Positions 22,060-34,007 of a stretch of 64,000 nt of DNA are shown here, piece after piece (within the stretch, counting starts at the first letter, position 1; each line of letters opens with the position of its first letter). Location: contig CM055099.1 of NCBI GenBank assembly GCA_029204225.1, positions 42,214,597 through 42,278,596 on the forward strand, given 5' to 3'. Source of the stretch: Diphasiastrum complanatum. Its lineage: Eukaryota; Streptophyta; Lycopodiopsida; Lycopodiales; Lycopodiaceae. The translations under genes were made by a program, and so were the position numbers. The notes beneath the pieces are model-generated. The model did not search any database. It saw only the letters and a list, made by a program, of their open reading frames with translations, and was not told the origin of the DNA.

Positions 22060-22893
22060 TTGAATGTCCACTGGCTTCCAAGTCTTAATCGAGTGGCACC
22101 CATTCACATTTATTTTTTTCCATCTTTGATAATGTGTTGGCGTAAATTTGAAACACTGATCTATTTGTGCCACAAATTAACTATGGTTAACCTTGTTAAT
22201 CAGTATCTCCCAATGGTTGAGTTCGCATACAATAGTATGAAATTATGCCATTGGTTTTAGTCCTTTTATGCTCTTGTACAAATTTCAGCCTCGTTCCCCT
22301 ATCTATGTTGGACTCAAAGGTCTCAAGGTTCAAGCTGCAACGGATTTCTTGCATGATATGCGGGAAATGTTGCAGGTGGCTAGGAAAAGCATTAGATCGG
22401 CTCAAGATAGAACACAGTTCTATGCCAACCGAAGTTGCGCTCCTCGAGAGTTTGAGATCGACGATTGAGTATATCTTAGAATCCCCAAGGAATCTAAGAC
22501 ACTTCGAACAGGGAAATGTCCATTATCTCCACGTTTTAGCGGTCCTTTCAAAGTTCTTAACAAGATTGGTAAGGCTGCTTATAGATTAGAACTCCCTGTT
22601 GGAACTAAGGTTCATCCTGTATTCCATGTTAGTCATTTAAAGGAACGACTTGGTGGGAAAGATGACCTGATTCCCACAGATGATCTAGTTCTATTTGACT
22701 GCTTTTGTACTCCATGAACCGAAAAGGATCATGGATACTCGTCAACATCAGCTGAGAAATCATTTGATTTCTGAACATCTGATTCATTAGAAAGGTAAGT
22801 CAGATGATGATGACACCTGGGAGAAGGAGGATGATTTAAGACTTAGATTCCCTGGTTTCTTCCCATAGAAGGAAGTTTTTATGGGGGGGGAAA
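22060..22893 (+). pseudogene. Ty3/gypsy chromovirus 3' end (integrase C-terminus, chromodomain remnant), frameshifted
   Basis: Plus-strand frames read YLPMVEFAYNS (end of the integrase core), FQPRSPIYVGLKG, QDRTQFYANR, then [40 protein letters not shown] and a tail DDDDTWEKEDDLR..FP, the last part of a chromodomain. Frameshifts and stops break it. A polypurine tract GGGGGGGGAAA at 22883-22893 closes the internal region, as in chromoviruses. Confidence 0.85.
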
Positions 22894-23400
22894 TGTTATG
22901 TACCATAATGGTATGCCCTTCACTGACGGCCTCGCAAGGGGCATGACGTAGGACTGGAGTTATCAACATGTCTAGGTGCCACACGTCACCATCCTAGGTG
23001 GTCACGTGTCGCCGATAGGACCGTGCTTGATGGGACCCACTATGCTATGCCTATATAGTGGTGGGGTTTCTCTCTTTCCATTCACTCTGTCTACCCGGGA
23101 ATTGGTGGATGGAGAGAACGTGCATGAGCTAGGATGTATCTCCAGGCCAGGAGATGTGTGCTAGGGAGAGCCGAGTGCGATGGCTGGTGGTATGGGACGC
23201 TAGTTATCGTAGGAGGCTTGATCGGCCATGTTTGTGTCGATTGCTCCAGAGCATGGGGGTGGGTCGGTTGTGACCCAACGGTTGGGCGGTTACGGTGCGT
23301 CGTCACTGGTATGGGGTGTGCGGAACCGTCAAGGCAGTCGATGATCCTAGGGAGTTGTAACAATAGAGTTCTAGAATATTCATGCTAGACAATAATGGTT
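22894..23400 (+). repeat. LTR following the 22.06-22.89 kb gypsy fragment
   Basis: It starts TGTTATGTACC right after the polypurine tract. A TATA-like CTATATAGTGG is near 23050, followed by a GC-rich stretch, and it ends near AGACA/TTGCA at 23390-23403. The sequence after it (TGGTTGCATCAGAGG) faintly resembles a tRNA primer site. The right boundary is uncertain. Confidence 0.6.
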
Positions 23401-23403
23401 GCA

Positions 23404-23784
23404 TCAGAGGAGTTTTGAGTTCCAAAAAGACCCTTTAAGAATTCGTGCAAGATGCCTTTTTTATTATTAAAATATTATAACACTAATACATTTGACTTGC
23501 CATAACATTTTATTCATAGCTCAGAAGTATGTGATCTAACATATTATTGGAAAGCCCTTGTTGAGCACTTTCTAATGAACCAAACTCCACTAAATTCGGA
23601 CTTACCACTAAAATTTTATGCCATTTTTAGTATGGAATCAAAATGTGGACTCAAAAAGTTACGTTACGTAGATTTCAAATTTGAGTGTTTTGATTGGTCC
23701 ATGTGTAAAAAAAATTTGAAAAAAAATATAAAAAAAATCTTTACAAAGGATCTTTTTGGGATTTAGAACTCCTCTAATGGATTC
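23404..23784. mobile_element. MITE-like element with about 33-bp terminal inverted repeats
   Basis: AGAGGAGTTTTGAGTTCC then AAAAAGACCCTTT at the left matches the reverse complement of the right end (AGAGGAGTTCTAAATCCC then AAAAAGATCCTTT) at about 80 percent. The interior of about 310 bp is AT-rich and non-coding. No clear target-site duplication was found. Confidence 0.55.
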
Positions 23785-24158
23785 CCCTTTGGTTATATCA
23801 CCTTCTTCCATGGAATTGGTCCAATAATAATCACAAATAAAATTTAAAATTCTTATATACACTGGTTTTCAATCTCTTTATCTTTTGTAGCATTCTTTAA
23901 GGGAAACATATTGTAGCAATTTTCTAGACATGTCAAGTCTATAGTTGCGATAATTCCTTGGCCACAATACCATGTCCATATTATGTATTGTAGCACAGTG
24001 CACAACATCTCTTCCAAAAATTTATATTAAGATTCCTCTCTCTATCTTCTAGTCTAATAACACGGGGTTGATGTGCACATTCCTACAACATCCAAGGGGG
24101 GCATGGCTACTTGACACAATGCCCCATGGACTTTGCAAGAAAATCTTCATTTGGCAAG

Positions 24159-24160
<2 letters not shown>

Positions 24161-24194
<34 letters not shown>
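24161..24194. repeat. (CT)n microsatellite
   Basis: Seventeen uninterrupted CT units in non-coding DNA between a MITE and the pectinesterase gene. Confidence 0.95.
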
Positions 24195-24197
<3 letters not shown>

Positions 24198-24436
24198 CCA
24201 CGCACACACACTGGCCTAGTTACTTGACATGTGCGAGTCCCATGCCTCACTTTCTCATACATTGATGGTAAACGAATGGGAAGCCAAAAATGGTCCTCAT
24301 TCACAACTACTTATGGAAGTCACCATGGGCCACACAAGGTAGAAGTTGTGAACAGGAAATGCATACATGTGGCAAGTGTGTTTGATTGCAAGCCATAGTA
24401 GCACCTCACAAAAATGTTTAATCTCAACTCTTACGT

Positions 24437-24677
24437 CAAGTATCCTTCATCCTACGGCTGGATACCATCTTGTAACAAGTTTTGTCGCTCCAAGTATCCT
24501 TCATCCTATGGCTGGATACCATCTTGTAACAGGTTTTGTCGCTCCTACAACTCAGCCTGCTCCTTATGAAGGATACCTAGTATGTAACATATGCGTCACC
24601 ATATATGTCCTGCAGCTCAGCATGCTCCTTATGAAGGATAGGGTATGTAACATATGCGTCAGCATATATGTATCAGT
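24437..24677. repeat. Two adjacent tandem duplications (54 bp and 65 bp)
   Basis: Unit 24437-24490 (CAAGTATCCTTCATCCTA...) is repeated at 24491-24544 with two changes. Unit 24551-24615 (CTCAGCCTGCTCCTTATGAA...) is repeated at 24616-24677 with several changes. Part of the two unit types is related by inversion (GGATACC and TCCTTCAT/ATGAAGGA). Confidence 0.85.
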
Positions 24678-25561
24678 TGATCCCATAAAGTTGCATAAAC
24701 GTATCATAGCCATAAAATTGGGACCTGGCCATAAATCTGTGGTAGCATTTCCAAGTGAAAAGGTCAGGTGACATTCCATTTTCCTACAAGCTAACGGTTT
24801 TATGATAGTGTTTTCCAGGTTTTATTGAAAAGTTGTGATCGCTTAAAAGGTTGGCTTTGAAAGCTTTTTTGAGAGCAATGCTTCTGAAGTTCCAACCGTA
24901 GTCCCGCGGGGCCAGATATGCAAGATTCAAAGTAAAACCCAGATAACTATAAGAAATTAGAATGTATTGTAGTGTCGGGAGGGACTCGGCAACTACTGTA
25001 GAACTCTCGTGCAGTACAATCGTTACAATCTACAAAATGCTTGATAATGATACACAAACACGGTGAATCGTCACAACTTGGGCAAAGTTGAATGTAGGTG
25101 CAATGGTTGGTTTTTTCGGAAGTGATTGCTCAGTCCAAATGTGGGAATAAAAGGCTACATCCGTGTTTTCCAGTGCAGCCTAGTTCCAGTCTCTATTATA
25201 TTTTTCCTCCCGAGAGGGAGGGTTTGCATCCAAAGGAGCAACTATATTGCTAGACCCCAAAAAGCTAATGCTCAAGCTGTACTTGACATGCCTAGCCCGC
25301 CAAGGTTGTCACTGGTGGTCTGGTCTGTATACTCGACAACTCAATTGAGTAAGTCTTTTTTTCTGTCTTGAAGCGGGCGCTTTGTTTCATTAAGACAGGT
25401 CATGCCGGTGACTGTAATATAAGTGTGGTGGCTGTGATAAACAGCAATCATGTACATTCCAAAGTAAATGCCTGCAGGAAACGCAACAAAGCCCATATGG
25501 CATAACGTGTCATGAAGATATTCTTCAAGTGCATCTTTGCACTGCATGATCACAGGTCCGG
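24678..25561. other. 3' flank of the pectinesterase gene
   Basis: No independent gene recognised. The minus-strand transcript of the pectinesterase presumably ends here. A minus-strand open frame reaches into it from the last exon in another phase and is treated as chance. Confidence 0.4.
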
Positions 25562-27561
25562 TCAAATTTCTTCCAGCCATTCCCTTCCCTCGATGAAGTT
25601 GACGGTTAGGAAAGGCAGTGCTTCTTCAGGAGATAGTTCTCTTGACCAGCTCACTCGTAGACTTGTATTTGCACCTGGCCCAAAGCATTTGTACTGGGCA
25701 TAAAATACTGATCTGCAGAAGCACGAAAGTGTTAACTCACCAATCCCATCGATACATGTAAAATATGAATCTTGATATGCATTGCTACGGTGAACGAGAG
25801 ATAGATCCAGCGCAATGAATCACATGAACTGCAGACATGCATTTCAAGGAGCTACAAGAAGCCAGATAATAGAAATTCGGCTTACAGGTGTTACAATTGG
25901 GAAATAGCTGCACTCACTTTTCGCGGCCGTCTGGCGATCCCCAGTCGTCCCAACCTTTGGGGACGATTATGTCGTCCATCCAAGTGTGTGAAAACACAAC
26001 ACGAGAGTTTCTTCCCCAAGCCCGTCCAAGGTAGTTTTTTCCTGATCCACTTATTATACATCCTACAAATGAGAAGCCTGTGTCCATTGTCTTAATGTTT
26101 CTTCTCTGCGCAGTCAATATTCCTATATGTCCCTCTGTGGAGGCAATGATGTTGCACTCCTGAAATACAATAACTGGCAAAATAAATTATTTCTCTCTTA
26201 CAATGAAATTATGCGCACAATTTAGCGGCTTGGCAAGCTTTTATATGCATGATCGCCTTGAACATCAGCCAGTGTTCGTGTACATTCAATTAACTAACTA
26301 CCTGATAGAGGGATCTTCCATTGCCAAAGATGAAATCAATGGAGCCTTTGACGGAGCAGTTTTTGAAGTAATGACGACCCTTGTGGTCGTAGAGCGTGTC
26401 TTGGTGCCCCAAGAAGGTGCAGTTGTAAAACGCAGCTTTATCCGCACTCACTCGTAAGGCAACGGCCTGGCGCCCTTGCTGACCGAGCTCTGGAGGACGA
26501 GCTGCGTTCTGAGCACAACAGCAATGACAGGCTTTCAGTCCCACAAAGATAATGAAGAACGTAACTAGATCTCTTACAACGAAAGAGACATTACATTGCA
26601 AATCTTTGAATTAGGGCGTAGAACCGGTCACCGAATAATAGGAGGTTAAGGATTGCGGATTTATGCGCATATAAGAAAAAACCTCACCTAAGAAGCTGTG
26701 ATTATTCTACAAGCAAATTGGGTAAGAAACTATGCTGAAGAAGTTACTAACATCAGCTCGGTGCACTCGTACGTTAGTAACGAGTGTTTGGACTGTTGAT
26801 GAACAAATTGAAGGCCAGTCCTAGATAGGATGTACCTTAAATATAATGTTCTTCGCGACAAAAAATTCTGCATCGACCTCCACCGTCGCACTATGGTAAG
26901 TTTTCAAAGGTAAGCCATTTGGCCCGTGATCAGATGCCGTGTTGTTCCACTCAATGACTGTGCCATTTCCTTCACCTAACAAGGTGATTTTCTCCTTTTC
27001 CTTTGGTATGAAAACCTTTTCCCTGCCAGAAATCGTTAATTTAACTCGAGGCTCAGAAACTGGGAAGCGTCAACTATTCAAACAATTTGAAGAAGCAAAA
27101 GAGGAGCATGACGTTGCAACGTTAGACTTGCTACTTCATAGTCGCTCAGAGGGTGCCATTCACATAACTTAGATGAGGTAATGTGAATTTAGTTGCTGGA
27201 AGCATGAACTTTAAGTATGAAAATACAGGACTTATAAGAATGCTTATATACCAGCATGCTTAATGATTTACCTGTAAATGCCACTACAAATCAGAATAAC
27301 TGTGCGGCGTTTATGCCAATCAGGCACAGAATCCACAGCTTGCTGAATGTGGATGAAATCTGCAGTTCCATTTTTCGCCACAATGATGGTGCTTTTTGCA
27401 GGTTTCGACTTCCATATGTAACTTATCCAGTACTGAAAGTGATCGGCCAACACCTCTATATCTTCCGATAATCGCTGATCACGGGTGAATGAAACGGCAC
27501 TAAGCAGCCAAACAAGTAAGAAGATTACACCTACAACTTGAATATTCTTTATGGCTCCCAT
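25562..27561 (-). CDS. PME: Pectinesterase (pectin methylesterase), five exons, 358 aa
   Basis: Minus-strand exons are 27561-27272, 27022-26836, 26508-26302, 26159-25918 and 25712-25562. All four introns are GT-AG and short (249, 327, 142 and 205 bp), and the joined frame is open to TGA. The protein hydrolyses methyl esters of homogalacturonan in the cell wall. Residues 8-25 are a hydrophobic signal or anchor ([17 protein letters not shown]), and there is no long PMEI pro-region, so it is a type with a bare catalytic domain. Family motifs in order: SGIYRE (94-98, across intron 1); GRQAVALR with Gln173; [15 protein letters not shown] with Gln195 and the acid/base Asp196; [10 protein letters not shown] with nucleophile Asp217; YLGRAWG with Arg274 and Trp276. 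The start is ATG 27561, before the signal; an upstream in-frame ATG at 27606 is less likely. No defect seen, so probably functional. Confidence 0.93.
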
Positions 27562-28292
27562 CAAACCTGCGCAAGCCAAGCAGTTTGTACTTGTCAGTTT
27601 CAGCACTTCGCTTGTAATTAGTCATACACTATTATGCATGTTTTCTTACTTCTAAGGCAGTTCTCCTTAAGATTAGCTGATATAGCACTTCTATACTAAC
27701 TGGGCAGCAAAGTAAATTTGTTATGGCAGTTCAGCTATGTCGGGATAAAATTTGCATGATGTATTTAAAGCAAAATTGCCCACCGCCTGAGATCCGGGCC
27801 AAAGGCCTGTTGAAGGTAAGAGGAAAACTTATGGATCTCAGTAGCATCTAGAGTACTGCGAAACTCAAATTAGTAATCAAAAGCTCGGCTGCGTAATGAG
27901 CACAGCATTCCAACACTTGAGAGACACTATAATCTCATAATACTGCTAATCTAAACTGTCTACTCTGTTAGACAATGAGCTTTTCAGCGTTTTTCCAAGC
28001 AACAGATGTGCAGACAGAGGTGGATAGCATACCCCGGACACCAGCAGCTAAGAAACCGCATATTCCTTGTACCAAACAGAGCTGAAATTTCCACCATGTC
28101 GAGCAAATGCGAAGACTAGTGCTACATCTGTCATACCGCCGGCAACCACAAATTACACCCTCACAGACGTGATTCTGGGCACGGTGCATGATCGCCATTA
28201 CTCTCATGATGGGATCGGACCAGAAAAATATCTAAAGAGAAAAGCATCGAAGGAGAATCAAAGAATTAAGGGGAAACAGAGCCGAAGAAAGC

Positions 28293-28349
<57 letters not shown>

Positions 28350-28435
28350 TCTCAGTAGAACCAAGCTGGGCAGAAATGATGAGAATGAAGGTGGAAGCTC
28401 ACGAAGCACGCGCCAACTTTTGAAAAATACAAAAC
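27562..28435 (-). promoter_or_regulatory. Upstream region of the pectinesterase gene with a (GA)n tract
   Basis: Non-coding sequence 5' of the pectinesterase on the minus strand. It contains an uninterrupted GA/CT tract at 28296-28344, about 740 bp from the start codon. On the gene's own strand the tract reads (CT)n, as in many plant promoters and 5' UTRs. Promoter function is inference; no clear TATA box was assigned. Confidence 0.35.
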
Positions 28436-29060
28436 AAAAAGTAAACGTTGAGCTAAGTTCGAATTTCATGATCGCTACATACTTGGGTAAAAGCCCAAAA
28501 TTGCACAAAGGGGTTATACCCATTTGAGTGCATGTGCCGGAAGAACTTTTTCCATATAGTCTATACATGCCATTAGAAGAAGAGTAACTAACAAAAGTTG
28601 TTTTTATGGAACGCTCGTCTAGTTTTTTTATGGCGTCTTTCGGACATGAGCATAGGCGATGCATCTAAAACCTTTAAATGCTTTAACGAAGGTTTGGATC
28701 CAGTCCAAATTTCATAAGGAGTTTTAATGTTCGATAAACCTTTAGTTATACATCGATCCTACAAATAGGCTATTGTCGAAACCACATGTTGCCAAAAAGA
28801 CTTATGCAATGATTCATGAGTAATCATGCACTTGGTAGATTCAATTGATGTTCGATTCTTTCTCTCCGCAAGTACTCCATTCGACGGAGGAGAATAGAAA
28901 GCATCAAATTGTTGTTTAACACCATTTGTCGAACAATACTCCTTGAATGTATTCGATATGTATTCATCACCATTGTCGATCCTCACAGCTTTTATCTTTC
29001 TTCCTATCTGTAGCTCAACATGCTCTTTTTAAATTTTAACATGAACCCATCTGACATGAT
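28436..29060 (-). pseudogene. Copia integrase fragment
   Basis: Minus-strand frames read RIDNGDEYISNTFKEYCSTN, then SPPSNGVLAERKNRTSIEST (carrying the third catalytic acidic residue) and HKSFWQHVVSTIAYL. After frameshifts (about 28,760-28,650) a KPYEIWTG-like region and CPKDAIKKLDERSIKTTFVS with YRLY follow, the copia SH3-like integrase tail. It is cut at both ends; the 5' side joins gypsy sequence near 29060. Confidence 0.85.
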
Positions 29061-30250
29061 GTCCTCTCAAATATGTTTAGTCACAAACATACTTCAGTCT
29101 TCAATGCAGTATGGTTTGTGTACACAAAACTTAGATCCACAATACCTTTGTACTTTGAAAGCATGAACAATGGCTTCAAATTCTTTTTGTCAGTTGGATA
29201 ATTTTCTAAGTGGGGGGACCTTCTTGCTCTCAAAGGCTGCATGCCTTCTCTCTTGCATTAGTATTTGCCCCACAACTATCTCACTCATATCCTTAGCTAG
29301 AGTAAACAGCTTCTGAGGGTCAAAAAATTTCAAGGTGACTTGCCACAGGTCTCTCCATTTTTCCATTTTATTCTTTTGCAACATATCTGCCGTAGGCACC
29401 ACTATCTTGGAGTAATCTTTTACATACTTTTATTCTTTTGCAACATATATACCATAACACACTATAACCTTGCAGTAGCCTTTTACATACTTTTTGTATA
29501 ATCTAGTGAATTTAAGAAAAGCTCTCCATGTTGTAACATCAATTGGCACAAGTGAAATATAATCACTCTCTGTAGGACCTAGTCTTTATGACCTAGATAG
29601 TCAATTTCCTATTTTTTAAATTTAGTCTTTTAGCTTTTAGAAAGCAGAAGGTTTTCCTTCAAAGTTGACAATACATTTCTAAGATGTGTCATATGCAAGA
29701 TCTCTCCTATTCTACATGCCAAATTGTTATCAATAAAACTCATGAAAAATCTACTTTATGAGAACATTGTTTATAAACTTTTCAAATGTTGCTTGGGTGT
29801 TGGTTTGTCCAAAAGGCATCACAAGAAATCCATAGTGATTAAACCAAGCAGAATGCAGTCTTGTGTACATCCTCTTCATGAATGCTAACTTAGTGGTATC
29901 CACTCTTTAGATCAGTCTTACTAGATGCAAATCAAAGCATCTAACAAGTGATTAGTAGGTGGGCATAGGATACTGATGCTTATATGTAATTTTGTTCAAG
30001 CCTTGATAATACACACACATATATGACAAGATCTGTTTTTCTTTCTAACGAGATTGGTTGCAGAGGCAAAAGGAGAACAACCAGGCCTATCCACCCTTTG
30101 GTCAGATAATCCTCTATCATAGTTTTGATCCCTTCTTCCTCTCTTGGAGTCAGGCTATATAGAGGTTTATCAATAAGCCTGGATAAAGGGAATGATCCAA
30201 CCTTAAGTTCTGCTTGTTCATTAAGGGGGAAAATATATGACAAACACTTC
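29061..30250 (-). pseudogene. Ty3/gypsy reverse transcriptase and RNase H fragment
   Basis: On the minus strand 30243-29980 begins the reverse transcriptase (YSLTPREEEGIKTMIEDYLT, KGWI). Shifted frames down to about 29760 hold further RT motifs (NHYGFLVMPFG, ATFEKFINN). 29402-29190 is the connection/RNase H start (FDPQKLFTLAKDMSEIVVGQ, AAFESKK), and 29180-29080 continues as EFEAIVHAFKVQRYCGSKF. Multiple stops show it is inactive. It ends abruptly against the copia integrase fragment. Confidence 0.85.
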
Positions 30251-30291
30251 TAGAATCTCTTTACTAATCTTCTAATTAAAACTATTTCTAA

Positions 30292-31410
30292 GTGGCCCAT
30301 GTAAATCTAACAGCAGCAGAACTAGAGATGCAAGTACCACCTCAACCTGAGCAACAGCAATGGTACGGACCAGATGAACCATTTATGGATCCTGCCATAA
30401 ATGAATATGTTGCATCCTATGCAGCTCACACTCAGCGTCAAGGCGGAAGAAACTACGGCTGCTGCCCGGAATGTGCATGTAAGAATTTACATGCACATTT
30501 TGCTCTGCAGAATGTGCATGTAAATTTTTCTAAAAAAAAATCTGGTATATGCTTTGATTTGGTGGAATGTGATTTTGAAAACTTGCTTCTAGAGTGCTTC
30601 CCATAGATGTATGATTCACAAAAGAAAGATTTTTTATTTAACGAAGACGGAAAATTCAAACCATCAACTAGATTATTACAAAGCATATAAGAAAGTGATC
30701 TTGTATTCACGTGTCATTCAGGGAAAGATTGCTTGAAAACGGCTGTGGAGGAAATGCACAACAAAGAAGATGATCTACCTTCCGAGGAGGAGTTTTTCAG
30801 AATCCAAAATCAACTTGGTTTTCTACAACCAGCTGTCTATTCACCAACAATATTGACATCGAAAGGTGGACATAATATTGATGAAGAGACAATAATCAGG
30901 GAAGACAATGTACTAGTAGATTTGTTATGTCAGATTATATACTGGAGCTTACTTTGTTTTTTTTTATTTCAAGAAACAATTTTCCTTAATGATTTCACAA
31001 TTTGTCGAGGAGGGCAAAGATCTTTAGTTGGAGAATTTTCAAGAGATCATGCATTGGGACACTAACTGAAGTTCTTCAAAAATAATGAGATAAGTGTTGC
31101 CCATTCAAAGTTTCATCAATATGGTGAGAATATGATTATGGCAATCAAGGCATTGTTTCATTTTCTTGGAGGATATAATTTTAATAAGATGCGTAAAATA
31201 ATTTTTGTAAAGATAACCATTGCGGTTAAAATTTCAGGATATGGACCAGTGAATTCCATGCTCAGATCATCTCATTTTGCATTGTATGCTGTTTACGTTG
31301 ATCTGAGTAAGCATAAAAACTTTGAGTTGTTGGATCCATACGTAAGAAGAAAATTGTTGCAAGATTCTAAGTTGCAACTTTCATTAGAGAAAGTATTGGA
31401 AGCGAAGTAG
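30292..31410 (+). other. Unrecognised gene-like cluster of plus-strand frames
   Basis: Three frames follow on one strand: 30292-30606 (AELEMQVPPQPEQQQWYGPD..., Gln/Pro-rich), 30733-31065 (EEMHNKEDDLPSEEEFFRIQ..., broken by a stop) and about 31060-31410 (ending GPVNSMLRSSHFALYAVYVD, then LDPYVRRKLLQDSKLQLSLE). Composition is protein-like, with few rare residues, but I do not recognise a family. At 30470-30525 a short ATGTGCATGTAA inverted repeat interrupts the first frame. It may be exons of a decayed host gene or a transposon-encoded protein. Confidence 0.3.
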
Positions 31411-32003
31411 ATACTGCTGAATTGTACTTTGTAAATATTTTCATTTAATATACAAAAATTTATTGTGTGTCTATTGCCTATTGGCTTGTATAAATTTGCA
31501 TGTTTTTTGAAATTTTTTATAATCCGTCGATTTTGTATTATGACGAATTTGGATTCTTCTGTAAAACCATTGGAAAGGTTCCGTATATAGCTGTTTTTTG
31601 TGCTAGTTCAACCATGAATGTGTTATATGATCAACACCCCATGCACTTTGAACTGCATCCACATTTATGTATCATTTGTACATCGGTATTTGAAAATCTA
31701 TCTTTTTTCAAGTATTTTACCATGTTGTCTAATTTTTTCCAAACTTCTACTTTGTGTATATGAGTAGAACCTTCTTCTTCGAAATATTGAGTTGTTGCAA
31801 TAATTTATATTCAAACTATGTATTGAATCTTGGATTGTTTGTCAGAATAATTTAATAAACAAATATGAACATCTTGAAGAGGAATCGGTAGTACAAGTTT
31901 CCAATTAGGATCTTCTCGATCTCTTGATATTCTTGTACTCCTTATCACCATAGTTGCAACAATAGCACTCTATTTTGCCATCATTAATGCATGTGATAGT
32001 CTA
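31411..32003. other. Spacer up to the copia insertion site
   Basis: AT-rich, no recognised gene; an 87-codon Phe-rich open frame (31500-31763) looks like chance. Confidence 0.4.
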
Positions 32004-32008
32004 TAAAT

Positions 32009-32658
32009 TGTGAAAGATTCAACTAGTTTCAGCACATTTTGCTATATTTTCATATTTGGCATATTGAGTCCAAAACTTGTTTTAGACTTAGAGATTGACT
32101 TTTTTAAGTTAATTAGTCTAAATGTCATTTGAATAAACACTTTCTGAAAGTGTGGAAAAGTTAGAATGCGAGTTTGAGTAGATTCAAATTTGAATAGTTA
32201 AGTACATTGAATCTAGACCCAAAATTAGTAGGGTTAGCATTTTGGTGGAAAAGCCAAGTGGCCAAATAGGGTTTAAACCTGTTATAAAAGGATGTAACTC
32301 GTGGAGAGAGCTATTTTCTCGCTTCTCTATCTCATTTCATGCTTATACATGGTTCTCTTGGGTTCTACTATCCATTGGTGCACTATCTTGGTGATTGCTT
32401 GCAATTCTATGTGTAGAATGATTTATATTTGTTATTTTTGGATCCACACGTGTGAAATACAGTAGCTTGCTGGTTTTGTACGGATAGCAATAGTACTTTA
32501 TCATTTCATTCAAGTTTGATCAAGTTCTATTAGTGTTTGCATCTCAATTTGTGTGTAGATGCTGATTTTTTTACATTGGTGAGATTGGTAGTGGATTTCT
32601 CTTTCTAACCAAAGATCATTCAAGTAGATTGGATCATAATGATCTAATATCTTTCACA
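32009..32658 (+). repeat. 5' LTR of copia element
   Basis: TGTGAAAG to CTTTCACA, colinear with 40469-41118. A TATA-like TTATAAAAGG near 32281 is the presumed promoter, with transcription starting downstream. Confidence 0.95.
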
Positions 32659-32670
32659 TGGTATCAGAGC
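32659..32670 (+). promoter_or_regulatory. Primer-binding site (TGGTATCAGAGC)
   Basis: It lies immediately after the 5' LTR end and is complementary to the 3' end of initiator tRNA-Met, as in most plant copia elements. Confidence 0.93.
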
Positions 32671-33184
32671 TTGTGTTTCAGGTTATGAAGGAGAAAATTG
32701 GATCTATCAATGATTTGGTGAAGATATCAAGTCTAGAACATGCTAGAGAGGATTCTACACCAAAATCGAGTTTTTTGCTTTTGTAGATTGGATTGTTTGT
32801 AGATCAAAACCCTATATAGGTCAATATACTTGATCAATTCCAATTTTTGAATTCACATACTAGATTTGGCCGATTTTTGGATCATTGGATCAGCCTAAGT
32901 GGTGGCTTATAGATTGCATATCAAATTTTCAGCATTTGCATGTAGATTTGGAATAGTCAATTTTTTGTGATTTTGAAGTGGCAAAAGCCATTAGATTGAG
33001 GATAGATCATAGGCTGATCAAGATTCCATGATTCTATGTGTTGATTTGTTTGGTATAAGTGCTAGAAGAAATTTTGTGAGATAGTTTCAAATCTTGGTGA
33101 TTTATTTTGAAAGCATTTATTGTTGTTCAAAGGAGTGCTTTGTGCATTGAAACAGGTTGAAAGATAAGATCAGGTCATTGCTAC

Positions 33185-33968
33185 ATGGCAACCTCAATTG
33201 GAGTCATGTTGGAAGCCAATGATAGGCTTACCTCAAGTAACTATTCATTGTGAAAAGTGTGGATGGAGTCACTTCTTGAGATGAATGATGTGTTGGATAT
33301 TGTTGTAGGTTTGGAGGAGAGACCAGCAACACAACAAGATCAAGTGAGGTATGACAAGAGAGCCAAGAAGGATCTACACATGATAAAGATGAATGTTACC
33401 AATGAACCTCTCAAGGAAGTTGGTAAGTGCACATCATCTTTGGAAGCTTGGAATTCATTGAAGAAGCTTTATGAATCCAAGTCTACTTCTAGAGTGTTGA
33501 CTCTAAGAGACAAATATTTTCTTGTTTGCAAAAGAATGAAGAAAGTCCAAGTACTTTTGTTTTGAGAATGAAAGCATTGAATGATGAGTTGGCTTGCATT
33601 TATTAAAGCATTAAGGAATGAGAGCTTATTCAAGTAATTCTTAATGGCTTGTTGGATGTCATGCTAACATTGTTCAAAGTATTGCTATTCAAAAGACTTT
33701 GCCAAGTTTGATGTATCTTCAAGAGACCTTGATCAATGAGGAATATAGGCTTCAAGCAAGAAGTGGATCTACATCGACACTTCAAGAGGATGTTATGTTC
33801 ACAAAGGGAAAATTCAAGGGCAAAACCAAAAGTAAGTGGTCTAAAGGGCAAGATCAAGTGGATAGTTCTTCAAGTGGCAAAACGAAGGATACATCAAAGC
33901 TCAAGTGCTTCTATTGTGGCATCAAAGGACACTTTGCAAGTGAGTGCTACAAGAAGAAGAGAGATTAA
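33185..33968 (+). pseudogene. Copia gag with intact CCHC knuckle
   Basis: ATG 33185 starts MATSIGVMLEANDRLTSSNY. An early TGA replaces the expected Trp codon (SL*KVWMESLLE). The UBN2 region follows (VTNEPLKEVGKCTSSLEAWN, LKKLYESKS). A frameshift occurs near 33560. At 33906-33947 the knuckle CFYCGIKGHFASEC is complete (C-x2-C-x4-H-x4-C), followed by a Lys-rich tail. A 5' leader of about 500 bases separates PBS and gag. Confidence 0.88.
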
Positions 33969-34007
33969 GGAGACAAGCAAGGTAATCTTACTCTTGATGA
34001 GGATGGT

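Noticed and set aside
22880-23420. Possible primer-binding site after the gypsy LTR (TGGTTGCATCAGAGG), suggesting tandem elements sharing an LTR
   Set aside because: Too many mismatches to a tRNA site, and the same bases form the left end of the MITE inverted repeat, which explains them better.
25341-25580. Minus-strand frame overlapping the pectinesterase 3' end as a separate gene
   Set aside because: It is another reading phase of the last exon and 3' flank without family similarity.
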